Part shown: piece after piece, positions 1 through 6,677 of the stretch | Layout: each line of letters starts with the position of its first letter | Numbering within the stretch: the first letter of the stretch is position 1 | Assembly (NCBI GenBank): GCA_016200675.1 | Contig: JACQEH010000050.1 | Coordinates: 1 to 10,159, forward strand | Source of the DNA: Chloroflexota bacterium | GTDB lineage: Bacteria > Chloroflexota > Limnocylindria > Limnocylindrales > CSP1-4 | DNA length: 10,159 bases | Direction of reading: 5' to 3' | Notes under the pieces: model-generated | What the model saw: the letters and a program-made list of their open reading frames with translations, nothing else | What the model was told of the DNA's origin: nothing | Database searches by the model: none | Program-made: the position numbers and the translations under genes

Positions 1-1368
1 ATGGACGGCGGCGCCTACTGCACGCTCACGCCGGTGGTCCTGTCGCGCGGCGCGCTCCATGCCGGCGGCCCCTACCGCTGCCCGAACGTCCGCATCCGGG
101 CCCGGGCGACGCGCACGAACACGCCGCCGAACGGTGCCTTCCGGGGCTTCGGGGCGCCCCAGACCGAGTTCGCCATGGAGACGCACCTGAACCGGATCGC
201 CGAGCGGCTGGGGCTGAGCCCGGCCGAGATCCGCCGCCGCAACGCCTACGTCATCGGCGACACGACGCCCACCGGCCAGGTCCTCCGCGAGAGCGTCGCG
301 GCCCAGGAGGTCCTCCGCCTGGCGGTTGAGGCGAGCGAGTTCGAGCGCGTCCGGACCACCACCGCCCGGGCCGCCGTGGAGCGGCGCGGCTCGGGGACCG
401 TGCCGCGTGGGCCGTACCGCTCGGACGCCGCGCGGACGGCGGCCGGCATCGGGCTGGCCCTGGCCTGGCACGGGGCCGGCTTCACGGGCTCCGGCGAGGT
501 CCACATCGGGTCCGTGGCGTCGGTCGAGCTGGCGGCGGACGGACGTGTCCGCGTTCTCATCGCCGCGACCGAGATGGGGCAGGGGACCACGACGATCTTC
601 CCGATGCTCGTCGCCGGCGAGCTGGGCATCCCGGCCGAGGCCGTCGAAGTGGCCCGGGTGGACACCGGGGAGGTCCCCGACAGCGGGCCGACGGTGGCGA
701 GTCGGACGGCGATGGTGGTGGGCGGCCTGTGCATCGAGGCCGCGCGCCGGCTGCGGGCCGAGGTCGAGGGCCGTCACGGGGGCCGACCCTTCGGCGAGGT
801 CCATCGCCTCGACGCGGCGGCCCACGGCGGGACCCGGATCGACCAGCGCTTCGAGCCCTACCCGGGCATCGAGTTCGACGACGCGACCTACCGCGGCGAC
901 GCCTATCCGGCCTTCGGCTGGGCGGCCTGCGTCGTCCGCGTCGACGTGGACCTGGACACCGGCGAGGTGGCGGTCCGCGACGTGGTGGCGGTCGACGACG
1001 TGGGCAGGGTCATTCACCCGATCCTGTGCGAGGGCCAGGTGGAGGGCGGCACGCTCCAGGCCATCGGCTACGCCACGATCGAGGAGATCAAGCTCCAGGA
1101 TGGCCGCTACCTCAACGACCGCCTGGCGACGTACCTGATTCCCACGGCCCTCGATGCGCCCTCGATGACCACGATCCTCTTCGAGGCGCCCTTCGGCGGC
1201 GCGCCGCACGGGGCCAAGGGGGTGGGCGAGCTGCCGATGGATGTCGGGGCGCCGGCAGTCGTGGCCGCCATCCACGATGCCGTGGGGGTCTGGATCACGG
1301 ACCTGCCGGCGACGCCCGAACGGATCATCGCCGCCCTCGCGATCGGGGCCGGGGAGGGCGCCGCGTGA
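1..1368 (+). CDS. Xanthine dehydrogenase-type molybdopterin-binding subunit, C-terminal part (5' end outside window)
   Basis: This is the large catalytic subunit of a xanthine oxidase-family hydroxylase, which holds the molybdenum cofactor and hydroxylates purines (hypoxanthine/xanthine to urate). About 455 residues are visible, against roughly 750-800 for the family, so the N-terminal part lies upstream. The ATG at position 1 is almost certainly an internal Met, because the text begins inside a family block (DGGAY...TP). Family motifs are AFRGFG at visible residues 46-51, EMGQG at 191-195 (cofactor-binding glycine loop) and GVGE near the C-terminus. Glu410 of GVGE corresponds to the conserved catalytic base (Glu1261 of the bovine enzyme). 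The C-terminal block DLPATPERI is typical. The stop overlaps the next start as GTGA. Purine specificity is inferred from the uricase and OHCU decarboxylase genes in the same operon; related aldehyde or other N-heterocycle hydroxylases share these motifs. Confidence 0.9.
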   Translation: MDGGAYCTLTPVVLSRGALHAGGPYRCPNVRIRARATRTNTPPNGAFRGFGAPQTEFAMETHLNRIAERLGLSPAEIRRRNAYVIGDTTPTGQVLRESVAAQEVLRLAVEASEFERVRTTTARAAVERRGSGTVPRGPYRSDAARTAAGIGLALAWHGAGFTGSGEVHIGSVASVELAADGRVRVLIAATEMGQGTTTIFPMLVAGELGIPAEAVEVARVDTGEVPDSGPTVASRTAMVVGGLCIEAARRLRAEVEGRHGGRPFGEVHRLDAAAHGGTRIDQRFEPYPGIEFDDATYRGDAYPAFGWAACVVRVDVDLDTGEVAVRDVVAVDDVGRVIHPILCEGQVEGGTLQAIGYATIEEIKLQDGRYLNDRLATYLIPTALDAPSMTTILFEAPFGGAPHGAKGVGELPMDVGAPAVVAAIHDAVGVWITDLPATPERIIAALAIGAGEGAA

Positions 1369-1844
1369 GCGCGATCCGCTTCCTCGTCAACGGCGCTCCG
1401 GCCGAGGTCGACGTGCCCGGCATGCGGCGGCTGCTCGACGTCCTCCGGGAGGAGCTCGGCCTGACCGGCACGAAGGAGGGCTGCGGCGAAGGGGAGTGCG
1501 GCGCCTGCTCCGTCCTCCTCGATGGCCAGGTCGTCGACAGCTGCCTCGTGCCGATGGCCCAGGTCGACGGGCGGATCGTCCGGACGGTCGAGGGCCTGGC
1601 CCTCGCCGCGCGGGAGCGAGGCGCCCTCGACACGCTCCAGGAAGCGTTCCTCACCTACGGGGCGGCGCAGTGCGGGATCTGCACGCCGGGCATGCTGATG
1701 GCGGCCCGCGCCTATCTCGACGGTGGTGGCGGACCCGACCACGACACCATCCGCGAAGCCATCGCCGGCAACCTCTGTCGCTGCACGGGCTACCAGAAGA
1801 TCGTCGGGGCCATCGCCGCCGTCGCCATTGGAGCTGCGCCATGA
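1365..1844 (+). CDS. Xanthine dehydrogenase-type [2Fe-2S] iron-sulfur subunit
   Basis: This 159-residue small subunit carries two [2Fe-2S] clusters that pass electrons from the molybdenum centre to FAD. The N-terminal plant-ferredoxin-like domain has Cys40, Cys45, Cys48 and Cys60 (pattern CxxxxCxxC then C). The C-terminal helical domain has Cys103-x2-Cys106 (CGICTPG) and Cys138-x-Cys140 (NLCRCTGY). Both sets are complete and the length is normal for a separate subunit. The GTG start at 1365 gives a 4-nt GTGA overlap with the molybdopterin subunit and is preceded by GGAGGG at 1353-1358 with 6 nt spacing, which fixes the start and implies translational coupling. The same family serves CO, aldehyde and nicotinate hydroxylases; the neighbouring genes point to purine oxidation. 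Confidence 0.95.
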   Translation: MSAIRFLVNGAPAEVDVPGMRRLLDVLREELGLTGTKEGCGEGECGACSVLLDGQVVDSCLVPMAQVDGRIVRTVEGLALAARERGALDTLQEAFLTYGAAQCGICTPGMLMAARAYLDGGGGPDHDTIREAIAGNLCRCTGYQKIVGAIAAVAIGAAP

Positions 1845-2041
1845 GCATCGATCCGGAGCGTCCCGCCACCGAGGGGTCGCCGCTGGCGCCAGGAGCGCCG
1901 CCGCACGACCGGGTCCACGATCGGCCCGGGCGGGAGCCGGGCGATCTCGTGGTGGCCATGTCGCCGCGCCAGATCATCGGCGGCTTCGCCCTCCTGGCGG
2001 GGCTCATCCTCATGCTCCGGCGCCGTCGCCGGAAGGGCTGA
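1841..2041 (+). CDS. Small single-pass membrane protein inside the xdh operon (unknown function)
   Basis: I do not recognise a family. The 66-residue product has a hydrophilic, Pro/Asp/Arg-rich N-terminal 40 residues. A short hydrophobic segment follows at about residues 45-59 (IIGGFALLAGLILML), then a strongly basic C-terminal tail (RRRRRKG). By the positive-inside rule the tail should be cytoplasmic. No signal-peptidase site or cysteine is visible. The ATG at 1841 overlaps the stop of the iron-sulfur subunit (ATGA) and has GGAG at 1830-1833 with 7 nt spacing. The FAD subunit starts 2 nt after its stop. This placement makes a real translated gene likely despite its size. A role as membrane anchor or partner for the otherwise soluble dehydrogenase is a guess from position only. 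Confidence 0.7.
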   Translation: MSIDPERPATEGSPLAPGAPPHDRVHDRPGREPGDLVVAMSPRQIIGGFALLAGLILMLRRRRRKG

Positions 2042-2043
2042 GC

Positions 2044-2901
2044 GTGCCCCCGGAGCCGCCGATCGCCGTGCCCTCGCGGCTGGCAGAGGCCTATGCCCTG
2101 CTCGCCGCCGCGCCGCATGTCCCGATCGCCGGTGGGACCGACCTCATGGTCCGGATCACCGGCGAGATCGGCGATCCCCCCGAGCGGCTCCTCGATGTGT
2201 CGCGGCTGCCCGAGCTCGAGGGAATCAGCCTCGAGACGGGCGAGCTCGTGATCGGGGCGGCGGTGACGTACACGGACCTCCGCCGGAGCGCCCTCTGCCG
2301 CGAGCACCTGCCGGCGCTCGTCGAGGCCGCGGCGACGATCGGGGCCGTCCAGATCCAGAACCGGGGCACGATCGGCGGCAACATCGCCAACGCGTCGCCG
2401 GCCGGGGACATCCTGCCGATCCTCCTCGCGACCGATGCCCGCATCATCACCGGGTCCGCCGCCGGGGAGCGGGTCACGCCGGCGGCCGCGTTCTTCACCG
2501 CCTACCGGCGGACGGCCCTCGCTTCGGATGAGCTCATCCTGCGCGTCAGGATCCCGCTCACGCCGGGCCGCGAGACGCGCTTCCGGAAGGTCGGCACGCG
2601 CCGTGCGCAGGCCATCTCGAAGGTCGTCATGGCCGTCTCGTGGCGCGACCACGGACCGAGCGCCGGCTGGTCGGACGTGCGGGTCGCCCTGGGATCGGTC
2701 GCCCCGACGCCCATCCGGGCCGCCGCGACCGAGGCGGTCCTGGAAGGCGCCCGGCCATCCCCGGAGGTCGTCGATCGGGCGGCCGAAACGCTGGCCGCGG
2801 AGCTCCGGCCCATCGACGACGTCCGTTCCACCGCGACGTACCGGCGCACGGTCGCGGCCCGGATCCTGCACCGGATCCTGCGCGACGCCGGCGGCTGGTG
2901 A
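2044..2901 (+). CDS. Xanthine dehydrogenase-type FAD-binding subunit
   Basis: This 285-residue medium subunit (CoxM/XdhB-type, FAD-binding PCMH-like fold) binds FAD and hands electrons to the final acceptor. The two family FAD-contact motifs are present: PIAGGTD around residues 27-33 and TIGGNIANASPAGD from residue 109. The C-terminal part (about 175-280) matches the CO dehydrogenase flavoprotein C-terminal domain, including the RKVGTRRAQAISKV stretch. Length is normal. The GTG start at 2044 is chosen because it lies 2 nt past the previous stop and has GGAAGG at 2031-2036, 7 nt upstream. The terminal electron acceptor (NAD, quinone or other) cannot be read from the sequence. Confidence 0.93.
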   Translation: MPPEPPIAVPSRLAEAYALLAAAPHVPIAGGTDLMVRITGEIGDPPERLLDVSRLPELEGISLETGELVIGAAVTYTDLRRSALCREHLPALVEAAATIGAVQIQNRGTIGGNIANASPAGDILPILLATDARIITGSAAGERVTPAAAFFTAYRRTALASDELILRVRIPLTPGRETRFRKVGTRRAQAISKVVMAVSWRDHGPSAGWSDVRVALGSVAPTPIRAAATEAVLEGARPSPEVVDRAAETLAAELRPIDDVRSTATYRRTVAARILHRILRDAGGW

Positions 2902-3419
2902 GCACGCCGCCGGACCTCCGGTCGCTGAACGATGCGTCGCCCGCCGCGTTCGCCGCGGCCGTCGGCCCGCTGTTCGAGCATGCGCCGCGGTTCCTCGGCC
3001 GGCTGGCCGCCGCGCGGCCCTTCGCGACATGGGGCGACCTGTTCGAGGTCGGCCGGGGGATCGCCCACGCCATGCCCGAGGCGGAGCAGATCGAGCTCGT
3101 CGATGCTCATCCGCGCCTCGGGGCCGCGGCCGCAACGGTCTCGGCCCACTCGCTCCGCGAGCAGGGCCACCGGCCATCGACGCCTCGACCGCCCGACGAT
3201 CCCGTGGCCGCCGAGCTCGCCCGCCTCAACGACGCCTACGAGGCCCGCTTCGGGTTCCGCTACTGTGTCTTCGTGGCCGGTCGATCGCTCGCCTCGCTCC
3301 TTCCGGACATGCTGACTGCGCTCGCGGCCGACCGCGCTGCGGAGCTCCATCGCGCGCTCGACGCGGTCGTCGACATCGCGGTGCCGCGCCTGGCCGTCCT
3401 CGGGGAGGGTGCCTCGTGA
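2898..3419 (+). CDS. 2-oxo-4-hydroxy-4-carboxy-5-ureidoimidazoline (OHCU) decarboxylase
   Basis: The product decarboxylates OHCU to S-allantoin, the third step after urate oxidation. The 173-residue, mostly helical protein has the family signature HPRLG at residues 71-75, with His71 as the expected catalytic His. It also has the LNDAYEARFGFRYCVFVAGRS block (109-129), equivalent to the conserved N-x-x-Y-x-x-(K/R)-F-G-F region that shapes the substrate pocket. Length is within the usual 160-180 range. The GTG start forms a GTGA overlap with the FAD subunit; no strong ribosome-binding site is seen, so translation is probably coupled. Uricase follows with another GTGA overlap, so the gene for step three is translated just before that for step one. 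This arrangement fits rapid clearance of unstable intermediates. Confidence 0.93.
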   Translation: MSTPPDLRSLNDASPAAFAAAVGPLFEHAPRFLGRLAAARPFATWGDLFEVGRGIAHAMPEAEQIELVDAHPRLGAAAATVSAHSLREQGHRPSTPRPPDDPVAAELARLNDAYEARFGFRYCVFVAGRSLASLLPDMLTALAADRAAELHRALDAVVDIAVPRLAVLGEGAS

Positions 3420-4288
3420 CCGATGGGTCGACGCTGTTCGAGCTGGGCCCCAACCACTACGGCAAGTCGCGGATCCGGCTCGTGACCGTGCGTCGCCACC
3501 CGGATCGACACGACCTTCGCGACCTGACCGTGGATGTCGCCCTCGAGGGCGACTTCACGGCGGCGCATGTGGACGGCGACAACGCCAACCTGGTCGCGAC
3601 GGACACGATGAAGAACACCGTGTACGCCTTCGCCCGCGACCGCCTGACCGGGCCGGGCGAGGCCTTCGGCCTGGAGCTGGCCCGCCATTTCGCCGCCGAG
3701 CCGCAGGTGGACCGGGCGCTGGTCACGCTCCGCGAGCACGCCTGGGCACGGATTCCGCTCCCCGACGGGCCGGCCTCCGACGCGTTCACGCGGACGGGGG
3801 AGTTCAGCCGCGTGGCGATGGTCGCGGCGACCCGGGCCGGCGCCTCGGTCGAGGCCGGCATCGAGGACCTCACCGTCATGAAGACGACGAAGTCGGCGTT
3901 CAAGGGCTTCGAGCGCGATCGCTACACGACCCTCGCCGAGACCGACGATCGCCTCATGGCCACGAAGGTCACGGCCCTGTGGGGCTACGGCGAGACGGCC
4001 GCGGAGGCCGGGTTCGACTTCGACGCGGCCTTCGAGCGTGCCCGGTCGACGCTCCTCGCCGTCCTCGCCGAGCACGTGAGCCCGTCTGTCCAGGCCTCGA
4101 TCTGGATCATGGCCACGGCGATGCTGGAGGCGGAGCCATCGATCGACTGGGTCCGGATGGTGCTGCCGAACCTCCACCACTGGACCGTCGACCTGGCCCC
4201 CTTCGGGCTCGACAACCCCGGGGTCGTCTACGTCGCGACGACGGAGCCGCACGGCCTCATCGACGCCACGGTTCGCCGGACCGGCTGA
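3416..4288 (+). CDS. Uricase (urate oxidase)
   Basis: This cofactor-free oxidase converts urate, O2 and water to 5-hydroxyisourate and H2O2. The product has 290 residues, normal for a two T-fold-domain uricase. By comparison with Aspergillus flavus numbering, the catalytic triad is Lys17 (HYGKSR), Thr62 (ATDTMKN) and His254 (PNLHHW). Substrate-binding residues are Phe162 (AFKGF), Arg179 (TDDRL), Gln226 (PSVQ) and Asn252. All are present, so the enzyme looks active. The C-terminal residues do not form a peroxisomal-type tail, as expected for a bacterium. The GTG start overlaps the OHCU decarboxylase stop (GTGA) and has GGAGGG at 3404-3409 with 6 nt spacing. It is the last gene of the purine operon before a 91-bp gap. 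No catalase gene is visible for the H2O2 released. Confidence 0.96.
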   Translation: MTDGSTLFELGPNHYGKSRIRLVTVRRHPDRHDLRDLTVDVALEGDFTAAHVDGDNANLVATDTMKNTVYAFARDRLTGPGEAFGLELARHFAAEPQVDRALVTLREHAWARIPLPDGPASDAFTRTGEFSRVAMVAATRAGASVEAGIEDLTVMKTTKSAFKGFERDRYTTLAETDDRLMATKVTALWGYGETAAEAGFDFDAAFERARSTLLAVLAEHVSPSVQASIWIMATAMLEAEPSIDWVRMVLPNLHHWTVDLAPFGLDNPGVVYVATTEPHGLIDATVRRTG

Positions 4289-4305
4289 GGGGCGCCAGGG
4301 GTCGA

Positions 4306-4332
4306 GCCGTGCGCGTTCGGCGGCGGCACGGC
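4306..4332 (+). terminator. Possible hairpin downstream of uricase
   Basis: A 7-bp perfect inverted repeat (GCCGTGC at 4306-4312, GCACGGC at 4326-4332) with a 13-nt loop lies 18 nt after the uricase stop. No T run follows, so it is not a classical intrinsic terminator; hairpins this size also arise by chance at this GC content. The rest of the 91-bp gap (4289-4379) shows no recognisable promoter. Confidence 0.2.
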
Positions 4333-4360
4333 ATGCTGGGTCCGGTTCACCTGCCATGCG

Positions 4361-4371
4361 GGAGAAAGAGG
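4361..4371 (+). promoter_or_regulatory. Ribosome-binding site of the DUF1003-type gene
   Basis: The purine-rich GGAGAAAGAGG ends 8 nt before the ATG at 4380. It decides for that start over the in-frame ATG at 4356, which lies upstream of this site. Confidence 0.6.
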
Positions 4372-4379
4372 TCTCACCG

Positions 4380-4849
4380 ATGTCGAAGGCACCCCCGGAT
4401 CCCCGAAACGAGGTCGCCGCGGCCCACGTGGCGCCGCACCTCCACGTTCCCCGTCTCATCACCTCTCGCGACGTCGCCGGCGAAGGGGTCCTCGACGAGA
4501 TCGCGGACGTCGTCAATCGCCTGATCGGCTCGATGTGGCTCTTCGTGGGGATCAGCACCGGGATCGTGGTCTGGCTCTTCGCCGGCAACATCGTGGGGTT
4601 CGACCGGACCCCTGGCCGCTGCTGCTGACGCTCCTGAACCTGCCCCAGCTGTCGATCATGATTTCGCTGCAGGTGAGCGCCAACCGGGCCCAGCGGGCCA
4701 GCGACGAGCGGGCGATGGCCGATCACGCCACCCTCGTCGCCCTCCACGAGCTGGCCAAGAAGCAGGTCGAGATCCTCGACGGCCAGAACAAGGTCCTGGA
4801 CCTCCTCCGCCGGGCCGTCGTGTCGCCCGGACCCGAGGCGCGGTCCTGA
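4380..4849 (+). pseudogene. DUF1003-type membrane protein gene with a -1 frameshift
   Basis: Two overlapping reading frames together encode one protein resembling the DUF1003 family (function unknown). The first frame (4380-4628) gives about 78 residues of the family, with the first membrane segment at residues 49-73 (IGSMWLFVGISTGIVVWLF), then runs into a nonsense tail and stop. The -1 frame then supplies WPLLLTLLNLPQLSIMISLQ (second membrane segment), the SANRAQRASDERAMADH block and a coiled-coil-like C-terminus ending at 4849. The family joint (F-D-x-x-P-W/F-P-x-L-L) is restored by adding one C to the C4 run at 4609-4612. The repaired gene would encode 156 residues. Causes could be a sequencing or assembly error, a real mutation or, less likely, programmed shifting; no classical slippery heptamer is present. 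Family assignment is from memory of its pattern. Confidence 0.7.
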
Positions 4850-4883
4850 GCCTCCGTCCGGCCCTGAGCCGCCGTCCGGCCCT
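4845..4883. repeat. 18-bp tandem duplication at the convergent gene junction
   Basis: Two copies of an 18-bp unit (4845-4862 and 4863-4880) differ at one base (T4853/G4871), and the next three bases begin a third copy. The duplication contains the TGA stop of the DUF1003-type gene and fills the whole 33-bp gap to the convergent minus-strand gene. Confidence 0.75.
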
Positions 4884-4889
4884 CAGGGC
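4861..4889. terminator. Candidate bidirectional hairpin between convergent genes
   Basis: A perfect 8-bp stem (GCCCTGAG at 4861-4868, CTCAGGGC at 4882-4889) encloses a 13-nt loop between two converging genes and overlaps the end of the minus-strand gene. The position suits a terminator for both strands. No T tract follows on either strand, so the call is tentative. Confidence 0.35.
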
Positions 4890-5248
4890 AGCGCGTGGCC
4901 CTCGAGGACCACGTCCCAGTGCGCCTCGAGGAGCGAGAAGCGGCGCGTCTCCTCGGCCTTGAACGTGGCCTGGTCGGGGTAGAGGCGGCGGGCGATCTCG
5001 GCCTCCGAGTGGGCCTGGACGGCGGCCCAGTCGCGGTAGGTGATCGTGACCAGGAAGTCCCAGTCGGCGCGGCCGTCGCCATGGAAGCGCGGCTGCGAGG
5101 CGCTGACGTCGAGGAAGCGGCCCTCCGCCAGCTGCTCGCGGAGGATCGGCCAGTGGTTCCGGTCGAAGAGGCCCACGAACTCGTCGTGGGCGCCCCAGCG
5201 CGTCCGGTAGTAGTAGGCGATCTTCACCGGCCCGCCGCCGTCCCTCAC
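4883..5248 (-). CDS. Small protein of probable ferredoxin-like (dimeric alpha/beta-barrel) fold, unknown function
   Basis: I do not recognise a named family. The 121-residue product (114 from the later GTG at 5227) begins its core with VKIAYYYRTRWG, a beta-strand followed by a helix (HDEFVGLFDRNHWPIL). A second strand-helix half follows (WDFLVTITYRDWAAVQAHSEAEIARRLYP), then an aromatic, charged C-terminal helix (ETRRFSLLEAHWDVV). This beta-alpha-beta pattern with aromatic residues is like small ABM/EthD/NIPSNAP-type dimeric barrels; the assignment is inference from pattern only. The GTG at 5248 is preferred because AGGAGG lies 5 nt upstream. The gene is last in the minus-strand operon, 25 nt after the amidohydrolase stop, suggesting a linked role. 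It has no signal peptide, membrane segment or cysteine. Confidence 0.75.
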   Translation of the reverse strand: MRDGGGPVKIAYYYRTRWGAHDEFVGLFDRNHWPILREQLAEGRFLDVSASQPRFHGDGRADWDFLVTITYRDWAAVQAHSEAEIARRLYPDQATFKAEETRRFSLLEAHWDVVLEGHALP

Positions 5249-5253
5249 CGAAG

Positions 5254-5260
5254 CCTCCTC
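5254..5260 (-). promoter_or_regulatory. Strong ribosome-binding site for the barrel-like protein
   Basis: On the minus strand the sequence reads GAGGAGG, 5 nt before the GTG at 5248. It is the best Shine-Dalgarno match in this operon and favours that start over the GTG at 5227. Confidence 0.55.
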
Positions 5261-5273
5261 GTCCTGCTCGCGA

Positions 5274-6677
5274 TCACTCGCCCGCGCCCTCGCGCTCGAT
5301 GAACCGACCATAGCCGCGATCGCCGACGAACGCGCCGTCGCGGACGACCTCCCGGCCGCGGACGAAGACGGACCTGACCGCGCCCGCGACCGCGAGGCCC
5401 TCGTACGGCGTGTAGTCGCTGGTGTGATGGAGGTCCGCGGCCCGGATCGTGCGGCGGACAGCCGGATCGAAGAGCACGAGATCGGCGTCGCGGCCGGCCT
5501 CGATGGCGCCCTTCCTGGGGATCCCGAAGCGCCGCGCCGGCGTCGTGGCAAGGACGTCGACCAGCCGCTCCACCGTGAGACGGCCGCGGCCGACGCCCTC
5601 GCCGTAGGCCACCGCCAGGAGCGTCTCGATCCCCGGCGCTCCGTTGCTGAGCCGGTCGAAGGGAACGCCGCGGCGCGCCTCGCCCTTCTCGACCGCCACT
5701 CGGTCGGGGACATGGTCGGTGGCGACGAGGTCGAGGTCGCCCGCGGCGAGGCCCGCCCACAGGGTGTCCTGGTCGGCCGCCGGTCGGAGGGGCGGCGAGA
5801 TCACGACCTTGGCGACCTCCAGGTCGTCGTCGGCCGCGTACCTGGCATCGGTCAGGGCGAGGTAGTGCGGGCAGGTCTCGGCCGAGACGCGGAGGCCGAG
5901 GGCCCGTGCCTCCCGCACGTGGCGCAGGGCATCGGCCGACGAGAGGTGGACTACGTGCACCGGCGCGTCGGCGGCCCGGGCGAAGGCCATGACGCGGGCC
6001 GTGGCAACGCCCTCGGCATAAGCCGGGCGCGATGCAGCGTGGAACCACGGCCGCGTCTCGCCGCGGGCGAGGCAGCCGGCAACGGCGGCGTCGATGACCA
6101 CCGGATCCTCGCAGTGGACCTGGAGCATCCCACCGCGCCGGCCCAGGACGCCCATCGCCTCGAACAGCCGCTGGTCGTCCAGGCGGAAGTCGAAGACCAT
6201 GAACGCCTTCGCGGTCGGGACACCCGCCTCGACCATGGCCGGCAGCTCGCCGACGGGATCCTCCATGCGGCCGGAGAGGGCCACGCTGAGCCCGTAGTCC
6301 ACCGCGCTGTCCGCGTCCGTCGCCGCCCGCCACTCGCGCAGGCCGGCCAGGACGGAGCGCTCGGCGGCCGCAGATGACCCGGTGCCCGGGTTGTTGAAGG
6401 CGAGGAAGGTCGTCGTCCCGCCGAACGCGGCCGCGACCGAATCCCGGAAGAACCGGTCGGGCTCGGCGTCGCGGGCGACCCGCGTGTGCGTATGGACGTC
6501 GACGGCCCCGGGCAGCACCAGGAGCCCGGTCGCATCGACGACCGATCGCGCCGTGGCGCGGAGGACCGCGAGGTCCGCCTCGACCGCAGTGATCCGCCCG
6601 CCGCTGGCCGCCACGTCGGCTCGACGCGACCCGCCGGCCGCGACGACCGTGCCGCCCGTGACGAGGAGGTCGGTCAC
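5274..6677 (-). CDS. Cyclic amidohydrolase of the hydantoinase/dihydropyrimidinase/allantoinase family (candidate allantoinase)
   Basis: This 467-residue zinc-type TIM-barrel amidohydrolase hydrolyses a cyclic amide or ureide. Metal ligands are in place: His62 and His64 (VHTH), Lys157 as the expected carboxylated Lys (AKAF), His188 (QVHCED), His244 (VVHLSS) and Asp321 (ATDH). The substrate-side motif is SNGAPG (344-349). The C-terminal beta-sandwich (GRDADLVLFDP, SDYTPYEG) is normal. Residues around CPHYLALT and SPPLR with DQDTLWAGL are shared by allantoinases and dihydropyrimidinases. The Tyr five residues after the carboxylated Lys in dihydropyrimidinases is Phe162 here, and KAFM is closer to allantoinases. 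Flanking uricase and HIU hydrolase genes favour allantoin to allantoate, but hydantoin or dihydropyrimidine remain possible. The GTG start makes a GTGA overlap with the DUF3830 gene, with GAGG 4 nt upstream. Confidence 0.88.
   Translation of the reverse strand: MTDLLVTGGTVVAAGGSRRADVAASGGRITAVEADLAVLRATARSVVDATGLLVLPGAVDVHTHTRVARDAEPDRFFRDSVAAAFGGTTTFLAFNNPGTGSSAAAERSVLAGLREWRAATDADSAVDYGLSVALSGRMEDPVGELPAMVEAGVPTAKAFMVFDFRLDDQRLFEAMGVLGRRGGMLQVHCEDPVVIDAAVAGCLARGETRPWFHAASRPAYAEGVATARVMAFARAADAPVHVVHLSSADALRHVREARALGLRVSAETCPHYLALTDARYAADDDLEVAKVVISPPLRPAADQDTLWAGLAAGDLDLVATDHVPDRVAVEKGEARRGVPFDRLSNGAPGIETLLAVAYGEGVGRGRLTVERLVDVLATTPARRFGIPRKGAIEAGRDADLVLFDPAVRRTIRAADLHHTSDYTPYEGLAVAGAVRSVFVRGREVVRDGAFVGDRGYGRFIEREGAGE

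Noticed and set aside
1..3. ATG at the first base as a true start of the molybdopterin subunit
   Set aside because: The protein begins inside a conserved family block and lacks some 300 N-terminal residues, so the gene continues upstream of the window.
1651..3177. 508-residue minus-strand frame opposite the xdh operon
   Set aside because: It is Arg/Gly/Pro-rich, crosses several well-supported plus-strand genes and has no recognisable domain.
4306..4332. Strong intrinsic terminator after uricase
   Set aside because: A 7-bp stem exists but no T tract follows; kept only as a low-confidence hairpin.
4608..4615. Programmed -1 ribosomal frameshift site in the DUF1003-type gene
   Set aside because: The local bases (GACCCCTGG) do not form an X-XXY-YYZ heptamer and I know of no such shifting in this family; one missing C is the simpler reading.
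3260..4747. 495-residue minus-strand frame opposite uricase and the DUF1003-type gene
   Set aside because: The plus strand carries intact uricase catalytic residues; the antisense product is low complexity.
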